From Closterium sp. Naga37s-1 (lineage: Eukaryota; Streptophyta; Zygnematophyceae; Desmidiales; Closteriaceae), in contig CANJKZ010000820.1 in NCBI GenBank assembly GCA_947471745.1, positions 2,021,501 to 2,085,500 on the forward strand: a DNA stretch of 64,000 nucleotides, read 5' to 3'. The notes beneath the pieces are model-generated. The model was not told where the DNA came from and ran no database searches. It worked only from the letters and a program-made list of their open reading frames with translations. Below are positions 56,282-64,000 of the stretch, in pieces. The position numbers were made by a program, and so were the translations under genes. How positions within the stretch are numbered: position 1 is the first letter of the stretch; each line of letters opens with the position of its first letter.

Positions 56282-59200
56282 ATGTACCTCACACTGTACC
56301 ACCTAGTCACCCGCCTCCCTGACTCCCTTCGCACTGTCAGGGACCAGTTTCTCGCCCTCTCCCACACTGACCTCACTGTCGACCTCCTCGAGAAGGAACT
56401 CCTAGCAGCTGAGAAGAGCATTGTAGCTGTAGGTGCCTCTCGTGGTGACCCCCGCTCCCCCTTCTTTGAGGGGTGCTCCCCCTCCCCCCTCCTCCCCTCC
56501 ATTGCATCTGCTGCTGCTGTCGACTACCTCGGAGCTGAGGGGGTCGGGGCTGCGTCTGCTCCTAGTGGGAGGCGCAAGGGCGGCAGGGGCAAGGGGGGCA
56601 GGGGTGGCGGAGGTGGAGGCGGGGGCGGCGGCGGTGGAGGGGGTGGGGGTGGTGGGGGTGGTGGCGGAGGTGGGAGTGGCGCGGGTGGTGGGGGGGTCAG
56701 TGGCGGCACAGGGGGTGGTGGCGGCGGAGGTGGTGGGGGTGGTGGGGGCGGTGGTGGCAGTGGTGGCGGCGGTGGAGCTGGTGGCGGGCGCGGTGGAGCG
56801 GTGCAGCGTGGGGGGTTCGGCGGTGGCCAGAGGCAGCAGCAGCAGCGTCCCGGCGAGACTCCCTCGCCCCAGCAGCTCCGTGAGTGGTACTCTCAGCGTG
56901 GGGGGTCTGGGGGTGGAGGTACCTGCCCGTATGTCATCCGCACAGGTGACCGCACTGGCCAGACCTGTGGGAGGTTCCACACGGCGCAGCGCTGCTTCTT
57001 TCGTCTCGACGATGCCTGGCGTGAGCAGTTTCTTGACGCCACTGAGCTGCCTCGCTGGGCTGATCTGCTTAGGAAGAACATTGATATCTTTGCTCTTGAC
57101 TTTGATGCTATCCTTGGTGCCATGTATGCATTGACTATTAGTGTTGAGGGTGACTGTTACCTGAGTGTACCGCCCGACCCGCGCATTGGGACCAGTGAGA
57201 CAGCTGCTCCAGGTGCTAGTGCGTCTGCTGCCCTAGGTCCTGGTGAGGCTGCTGCTCTTGGTGCTAGTGCGTCTGCTGCCCTAGGTCCTGGTGAGGCTGC
57301 TGCTCTTGGTGCTAGTGAGTCTGCTCCCCCAGGTACTAGTGCGTCCTCGCTTGCTGGTACTGCATCTACTGAGGCACTGCACACTTTCACACTCGACTCG
57401 GGTGCTTCCCGCTGTTTCTTCCGTGACCGCACTGCCCTTGAGCAGCTAGCTCGGCCAGTTGCTGTCTCCCTCGCTGACCCCTCTGGGGGCCCCGTCCTTG
57501 CGACCTCCTCCACTGTCCTCCCTTGTCCTGCCGTCCCGTCTGGCACCCTGTCGGGTCTTTACCTCCCCTCGTTCTCTACGAACTTGGTGGCGGGCTCTGC
57601 TCTTCAGGACGGGGGTGTTCACCAGTTCACCCCTGCCTATGAGCGTGTGACCCACTGTACGTGTGCTAGGACAGGTCGCCACCTAGCTACCTTCACTCGG
57701 CAGCCGGGGTCGGACCTGTACACACTGACCACTGAGTCCCCTCAGGTAGCTGCGTCTGCGTCTGCGTCAGGTCAGCTGTCGCCCCCCTGCTCGTGTCGCT
57801 CCCTGTCGCACCAGACAGTTCTCTGGCACCACTGTCTTGGTCACCCGTCAGTGCAGCGCCTTCGTGGCATGCACTCCTGGTACCTTGTCTCTGGTCCTCC
57901 CAGGGTTCTCCCTCCCCTCCCGCCCTCGCCTGCTCCTCCCTGTCTTCCCTGCGTCGAGGGGCGGCAGCGCGCCGCTCCTCACTCCTCCTCGTTCCCTCCC
58001 ACAGAGGCTCCTCTGCAGACTCTCCACCTGGACGTGTGGGGCCCAGCCCGCGTCCGTGGACAGGGCCACGAGCGGTACTTCCTGCTGGTTGTCGACGACT
58101 ACACGCGCTACACCACGGTCTTCCCCTTGCGCACCAAGGGTGAGGTCCCTGATGTTTTGATCCCTTGGATCCGCGCTGCTCGTCTCCAGCTCCGCGAGCG
58201 GTTCCAGTCGGACTTTCCCGTCCTGCGTCTGCACTCTGACCGAGGTGGTGAGTTTTCCTCCGACCTCTTGGCAGCCTACTATGCGGAGCACGGCATCCGC
58301 CAGACGTTCACGCTTCCGGCCTCTCCACAGCAGAATGGGGTTGCTGAGCGCCGCATTGGCTTAGTCATGGAGATCGCTCGTACCTCCTTGATCCATGCGG
58401 CTGGCCCCCATTTCCTGTGGCCGTTTGCAGTCCAGTACTCTGCGCATCAGCTCAACCTCTGGCCCCGTGTCTCTGCTCGCGAGACCTCGCCCACACTGCT
58501 GTGGACGGGGCAGGTTGGCGATGCGTCGCGTTTCTGGGTCTGGGGTGCTCGTGCCTTTGTCCGCGATACCACTGCGGATAAGCTCTCCGCCCGCGCTGTA
58601 CCCTGTGTCTTCCTTGGCTTTGTCCTAGACGTGCCTGGTTGGCAGTTTTACCACCCCACCTCGCGCCGTGTCTTCCCCTCTCAGGACGTCACCTTTGACG
58701 AGTCGGTAACCTTTTACCGTCTGTTCCCCTACCGCACTGCTCCGCTCCCTCCCCCGCCTCTCTTCCTCACCCCAGGTGCCCCTTCGGTAGACCCCCTCCC
58801 TCCCCAGGGTCCTGCTCCCTCAGGTGTTTCCCAGGTAGACGCAGTCGAGCCTGTCGAGGTAGCTGTTGACTCTGGTCCTGAGAGGGGTACTGAGCCTGGG
58901 GGTGCTGAGGCTGACGGTACTGAGCCTGGGGGTGCTGAGACTGGGGGTGCTGAGACTGGGGGTGCTGAGCCTGGAGGTGCTGAGCCTGGGGGTGCTGAGC
59001 CTGGGGGTGCTGAGCCTGGTGGCGCTCCCTCTTCACAGCAGCTGCGTGAGTGGTACTCTCAGCGTTGCGGCCTTCGGCGTGGGGCCACTGGAGCTGCGGG
59101 TACTGTGTTGCGGCCGGAGCCTCCCTCCCCTCAGCGGCTACGTGAGTGGTACGCTCGGCGCTGCAGCCTCCAGAGTGGAGTTCCTAGTTTTGAGGTGCCG

Positions 59201-60421
59201 CCTACTGGAGGCCCTGCTGCTACTGGAGGTGCTGCTGGTGATGCTGGAGGTACTGGAGCTGCTGGAGGTGCTGCTAGTACTGGTCCTGCTGGAGGTGCTG
59301 CTGGTGCTGCTGGAGGTACTGGAGCTGCTGGAGCTACTGGTGGTGCTCCTGGTCCTGGGACTGGTGGTGCTGCAGGAGCTGGTGCTACTGGAGGTACTGG
59401 AGTTGACACTACTGGAGGTGCTGCTGGTGCTGCGGGAGTTGGACCTGCTGCTGGGGGTTCTGGTGCTGTCTCTGCTGGTTCTGGGGGCACGTCACGGCCG
59501 CGGCCGTACTTCGTTCCGCTCCTTCAGCAGGTTCTTGGTCAGCCGCCTCCTCCTTGTCCTGCTCCCTCCTTAGAGTGTCCTCCGCCTGTCCAGTCGCAGT
59601 CACAGTTACAGCCTGCCTCGCCACTTCCTGGTCCTTCTCCCTACGCTGGTCCGACAGGAGGTCTTACGGAGCGTCGTGAGCCTGAGTCTCGTCCTGTGTC
59701 GCCTGAGTCTCGTTTTGCGTCACCTGTTCGTGCTGCTCGCACTGGTCGTCGTGTCCCGCATCAGCGTCTTCCTGCTGTCCCCGGCACTCACCAGATGTCG
59801 CTTCGTCTTTCCACTGCTCCACAGCGTGTCCCTCTGCCTTCTCCTCCTGCGTCCTCCCTTCCTGCCCTTGCTGACCCGGAGTCTGACTCTCTTCGTGCTG
59901 CTAGTCCTACTATCACGCGTCTCCTGGCCACAGTTGTCACTAATCCTTCCTTTGAGTCAGCTGCTGCGTCTGCCTTAGTTGCTGAGCTTGTCGACTTTGC
60001 TGCTCACTGTCGTCTAGACTACGCTGCCAGTCTTGTTGTTGAGTCTGAGTCTGTCTGTCCTCCGTCCGTCGGGGGTGAGTGTGCTCTTGGCACGGACGTC
60101 CTTGAGGACAGGCAGGAGGAGTTTGAGTGCTTTGCCGCCGCTGTACCTCATCTCGTGTCCATGCTGATTGCACCTGAGGGAGACCCGGATGCTCCAGACA
60201 TCCCGACCCCGCGCTCTTACGCTGAGGCGATCGCGGGTGAGTACTCCTCTCAGTGGCAGACAGCCATGGATGCAGAGATGGCATCCTGGAAGTCCACTGG
60301 CACTTACGTCGACGAGGTTCCCCCTCCTGGGGCGAACATCGTCAGTGGCATGTGGATTTTCAGGGTGAAGCAGCCGCCAGGTTCTCCACATGTCTTCAAG
60401 GCTCGGTACGTTGCTCGAGGC
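56282..60421 (+). CDS. Copia E gag C-terminus, protease, integrase, linker, start of RT
   Basis: About 1,380 codons are open. The order is MYLTLYHLVTRLPDSLRTV, a Gly tract (56590-56800), SPQQLREWYSQRGG, the knuckle-like CPYVIRTGDRTGQTCGRFHT followed by AQRC, and the protease FTLDSGASRCFFRD (about 57390). Integrase follows (LGHPSVQRL ... CLPCVEGR, LHLDVWGPARV, LRLHSDRGGEFSSD, SPQQNGVAERRIGLV), with all core residues kept. The linker has GGAEPGGAEPG, two LREWY motifs (59040, 59140) and an Ala/Gly repeat. RT begins at QTAMDAEMASWKSTGTYVDE and reaches FKARYVARG, where the solo LTR interrupts. Confidence 0.88.
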
Positions 60422-61240
60422 TGTTGGTGCAACCCTACGGTTTGCACTCGGCTTGTTGTCCGTATGCGTGAATGTGTGTGTGTATGGAATGGTATGAGGG
60501 CATGGGATAATATATATTTCATGCTTATAATTGTGTGTGAATGTTGAGTCATGATGTCGAGTGTGTGTGTCGAGTCAATAGCGAGTTATCGCTAGACCCG
60601 TGTTACGCGGTCGTTTGTGTCTCGCGCGCGGTTTCTATTTTGTCGTGCGCGGTTTCTATTTTGTCCTGTGTCGAACGTTCGGCGTGTCGTAGGTGTGTGC
60701 AGCAGACCCATCAAGAACTCAAGGATGAGTTTGTGATGAAGAGCCCGAGCCTTGGTGTCAAGCCTCAAGTGATTTCGAAGCTTGCCAAAAGGGTACACCT
60801 CAAGATATTGAAGATAGTTACATTACTTTGTGTAGTGTAACATTTCACTTGGTGTAGGCCCTAGTGAAGGGTAGTTTCGAGACCCTTCGTGGTTGGGGAC
60901 AGTGTGGCACTGTTCCACATCACTGTACCTCGGCTCTTGGGGTTTGTAGGAGCTGGGAGTCATTCCCAACTCGTAACTCTTCCTATCTTGTGTTCTAAGA
61001 CTATAGTGGCTGCCATATTACCGTTCGTTCAAACCGACGCTGTGTCGTCAATTCTTTATCAAATCGTGCAATCTAAATTGCTAATTGTAGACGACGTGAA
61101 GACGCTCCAGATCCAATTTGAATCAAGTCATTTGCAGCTGTGAGCAGAACGCTATCAACGTTTGAAGCCGCTGTGCAGAAATCCGTCTGTGCTCTCTATC
61201 TTTCGTTTTAGGCACATTCAAGCCTATTGTGACTATAACA
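60422..61240 (+). mobile_element. Solo LTR of the long-LTR Copia family
   Basis: This 819-bp LTR (TGTTGGTGCAACC ... GACTATAACA) matches the LTRs of B and B'. It is flanked by the exact repeat GAGGC (60417-60421 and 61241-61245) and has no internal sequence. It lies in the RT of Copia E between ARYVARG and FSQREGVDFFQ. Recombination between two LTRs of a full insertion is the usual origin. Confidence 0.93.
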
Positions 61241-61245
61241 GAGGC

Positions 61246-62598
61246 TTCAGTCAGCGAGAGGGAGTAGACTTCTTCCAGACCTTCTCCCCCACCCCGAAGA
61301 TGACCACTCTTCGGGTGCTGCTGCACGTTGCCGCTCAGCGTGACTACGAGCTTCACTCTCTTGACTTCAGAACAGCTTTCTTGCAGGGCAGCCTGCACGA
61401 GGAGATCTGGCTGCGCCGCCCTCCTGGCTTCACTGGGTCGTTTCCTCCTGGTACCCAGTGGAGCCTCCGGCGGCCGGTCTACGGTCTCCGCCAGGCGCCA
61501 CGTGAGTGGCACGACACACTGAGGACTAAACTTGTGGCTCTTGGGTTCTCGCCTTCTACTGCCGACCCGTCGCTGTTTCTGCGCACCGACACTTCACTGC
61601 CGCCGTTCTACATCCTCGTGTACGTCGACGACTTGGTCTTTGCCACTGCTGACACTGAGGCTCTCGCCCACGTGAAGTCGGAGCTGTAGAAGAGACACAC
61701 GTGCACAAACCTGGGTGAGCTGACAAGCTATCTTGGCTTGCGGATCACCCGGGACAGAGCACGCCGCACCATCACACTGACTCAGTCACACATGGTGCAG
61801 CAGGTCCTTCAGCGCTTCGGTTTCACCTGGTCCTCGGCACAGGCCACTCCTCTGGCTACAGGTCACTCGCTCTCAGCTCCACCTTCGGACAAGTCCGTAG
61901 AGCCGAGTGGTCCTTACCCAGAGCTAGTTGGTTGCCTCATGTACCTGATGACTTGCACTCGTCCTGACCTCGCGTACCCTCTTGGCCTTCTGGCTCGCTA
62001 CGTGGCTCTTGGTCGGCACCGAAAGGTGCACATGGATGCTGCTAAGAGGGTACTGCGTTACTTGTGCAGTACGTCAGGCATGGGGCTCGTGCTTGGAGGG
62101 AGGCGCTCAGTTGTTCTCACTGCGCACTCAGACGCTTCTTGGGCTGACGACCAGGCTACTCAGCGGTCGTCACAGGGTTACACCTTCAGCCTTGGCTCTG
62201 GTTCAGTTTCTTGGCGTTCTACTCGCTCGTCTTCAGTTCTCAGCTCCAGTTGTGAGGCTGAGATCTACGCAACAGCCATGGCTGCACAGGAGCTACGCTG
62301 GCTGACCTACCTGCTGACCGACTTGGGAGAGCGGCCTAGTTCTCCTCCAGTGCTGTACGTCGACAACAAGGCTGCCATTGCCTTGTGTGAGGAGCACAGA
62401 CTGGAGCACAGAACGAAGCACATCGCTCTCCGTTACTTCCTGGCTCGAGAGCTGCAGCAGCGCGGTCAGCTTCGTCTGCGTTACGTGGCCATTCGGGCCA
62501 ACACCGCTGATATATTCACCAAGGCACTTCAGCCTGGTGATCATCAGCGCTTCTGCACTATGCTGGGGCTTGTGCCCACTTTTCCTCACTTGCTGTAG
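61246..62598 (+). pseudogene. Copia E RT (rest) and RNase H
   Basis: The RT resumes at FSQREGVDFFQTFSPTPKMT and includes YVDDLVFATADTEALAHVKS. A TAG at 61687-61689 stands where other copies have CAG (SELQKRHTC). After it come LTSYLGLRITRDRARRTITL, SDASWADDQATQRSSQGYTF, SSSCEAEIYATAMAAQELRW and YVDNKAAIALCEEHRL, ending in a stop at 62598. RT and RNase H active-site residues are present. Confidence 0.88.
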
Positions 62599-62830
62599 GC
62601 TTTGTCTGTACTGTGATCTCTATATATATATACTTGCCTGTTTGCTTTACTAGGTTGAGATCACCTTGCTGTTTGTGTTGCATATAGGCCTCTGCATGTG
62701 AACTGGCCCTGTGGCCCTTTGTTTGTGCTCAGAGTGTGTGGTGACTTTGTGATCCACCCTGAGCTTGCTTTGCCTTTCTTGACTGGTCTTGTGACCCCTT
62801 GCTCTCTCCCCCACTTTGCCTATGGGGGTG
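62599..62830 (+). mobile_element. Copia E 3' untranslated region
   Basis: This is the conserved lineage tail: CTCTATATATATATACTTGC, CTGCATGTGAACTGGCCC and CTCCCCCACTTTGCCTATGG, with the GGGGGTG purine tract next to the LTR. Confidence 0.6.
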
Positions 62831-62958
62831 TGACAAACATTATATATATGTTATTGCTGTGTATGCTATAGTGGGTTAGCCTTTAGGGGGTACACAACTC
62901 TAGGGTTTCATACTTGTACTCCAATGTTTCATAGTTCAATCACTTCTTGTTTCTGACA

Positions 62959-64000
62959 TAATAGACTCCTTTTGCTTCTGCCAGTTGCTGTGAATTTCCA
63001 GTCGTGAAAAATGGGTCGGTACTGTATCCGTGGGTGAATAGGCCTGTTAGTAGTGGGTTGGTTTGGGCAAGTAGGATGGCGTGGAGTTGGGCGGTGGGGC
63101 GTGTGAGTGCGTCGGCGATGTTGGATGCGCCTTTTTTGTACGTGACCGTGTAGTGGAAGTTGGACTCCAGATAATCCAACCAGCGGATCTGTCGCGGGTT
63201 GAGATTCGGTTGGGCGCGAAGGTACTGTAATGATCAGTGGTCTGTCCGTATTGTCACGTCTGCTCCCATGAGGTAACATCGCCACACCTTGAACGCGCGT
63301 ACGATCGCCAGCATCTCGCGGTCGTGTATCGGGTAGTTTGCGGAACTCGTACGCGATTGGTTGAGGCCGTTCCCGAAGTCCTGCAACAGTACTGTTCCCA
63401 TAGCAATGTCGCTAGCGTCGGTGACGAGCTTGAACGGACGGTGCGGATCTGCGATGTCAAGCACGGGCGGCGAGCACAATTGTTTTTTGAGGGCCGAGAA
63501 GGCAGCTTGCTCTTTCTCCCCCACCCACGTGTACTCAACCCCCTTTCTCAGCAGGTCGATCAACGGGGCAGTCAACTTCGCCATGTCGGGGACGAACCGT
63601 CGCACGTAGTTGACGAACCCCATAAAACTCTGCAACTCAGTCAAGTTAGTCGGCGCGTGCCATGCTTGCATCGTCGCGATCTTCTTCGGGTCTATTTCCA
63701 CTCCTTCAGCTGAAATAATGTGTCCCAAAAACTCCAGTCGGTCCTGTAAAAACTCACACTTAGAAGCTTTGGTCAGTAGGCGGTTCTCACTCAGTATTTT
63801 AACCACGGCTTCGATGTCCTGTAAGTGCCGTTCTCTGTCGGGGCTGTAAATCAGTATGTCGTTGAGGTAGACGATGACGCACTTATCTAAAAGTGGGCGG
63901 AAGGCTTCGTTCATCGTCATTTGGAAAGTGGCGGGGGCGTTGGTCAGTCTGAAGGGCATGACGGTGTATTCGAAGGATCCGTAGCGTGTTTGGAGAGCTC
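62959..64000 (-). pseudogene. Gypsy K: RT palm to RNase H (partial at window edge)
   Basis: The minus strand enters from the window edge with MPFRLTNAPATFQMTMNEAF, then VIVYLNDILIYSPD (YLDD expected, so one catalytic Asp is Asn), LEFLGHIISAEGVEIDPKKI, LRKGVEYTWVGEKEQAAF, RNase H PFKLVTDASDIAMGTVLLQD and NYPIHDREMLAIVRAFKVW. A TGA at about 63232 interrupts before LDYLESNFHYTVTYKKGASN and ADALTRP, the end of RNase H. It continues into the integrase at 55010 once Copia E is removed. Typical Ty3/gypsy order is protease, RT, RNase H, integrase, chromodomain. Confidence 0.88.

Larger units (their letters stand above)
55011..62958 (+). mobile_element. Copia E, full-length short-LTR element with nested solo LTR
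   Basis: LTRs of 128 bp (55011-55138 and 62831-62958) differ at three positions, including TG to TGA at the 3' copy's second codon-like position (TGTCAAAC versus TGACAAAC). The exact TSD TAATA lies at 55006-55010 and 62959-62963. Removing the element rejoins gypsy K in frame. The polyprotein is nearly whole: one C-run frameshift in gag, a solo LTR in RT and one TAG. Confidence 0.95.

Overview
The window is a transposon-dense piece of a nuclear genome from the plant lineage. The evidence is a set of Ty1/copia elements with tRNA-iMet-like primer sites, a chromodomain Ty3/gypsy element, a Tourist-like MITE, a tRNA-derived SINE, and one intron-rich secreted subtilase gene with GT-AG introns. High GC, long Ala/Gly/Pro low-complexity coding stretches and repeat-filled introns make a streptophyte alga (for example a zygnematophyte) my best guess. 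That is inference; no marker gene here settles it. There are no bacterial genes, no rRNA or functional tRNA genes and no CRISPR array.

Layout. 1-3535 (minus): the 5' parts of two nested short-LTR Copia elements, J inside A2. 3545-13215 (minus): Copia A1 with target-site duplication (TSD) GTATG; its integrase is split by long-LTR Copia B (7268-10779, TSD TGTCT). 13369-16252 (minus): decayed Copia F, truncated. About 16315-27716 (minus): LINE G, an RT element with a C-terminal restriction-like endonuclease, split by Copia C (plus, 17367-23511). 27717-30926 (minus): LINEs H and I, head to tail and separated by (GA)n tails. 30927-35983 (plus): long-LTR Copia B', inserted in LINE I and cut off at its 3' end. 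35983-40960 (minus): the only host gene found, a seven-exon subtilase whose 3' end is lost at the Copia B' junction. 41570-44908 (minus): LINE L, with a MITE (44909-45373) and a SINE (45399-45638) beside it. About 45958 to the window end (minus): chromodomain gypsy K, split by Copia D (46859-54259, TSD AATTG) and Copia E (55011-62958, TSD TAATA). Copia E holds a solo LTR (60422-61240, TSD GAGGC).

How the parts relate. Most of the sequence is a record of serial insertion. A1, C, D, E (and probably J and A2) form one short-LTR Copia lineage: LTRs of about 126-146 bp, a GC-rich tandem-repeat leader, a Gly-rich gag with an atypical zinc knuckle, and a repetitive linker between integrase and RT carrying a recurring LREWY motif. 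B, B' and the solo LTR belong to a second Copia family with LTRs of about 830 bp and a canonical CCHC knuckle. Most copies are disabled by stops, frameshifts or internal deletions, and many of the stops are CAG-to-TAG.

The most unusual item is the subtilase. Its exons join in phase and give a signal peptide, an I9 propeptide and a subtilisin fold that keep the catalytic Asp and His. The nucleophile Ser reads Ala and the oxyanion Asn reads Asp, so it looks like a pseudoprotease or a decaying gene. Its introns carry different tandem repeats, several built from copies of the adjoining splice junction.
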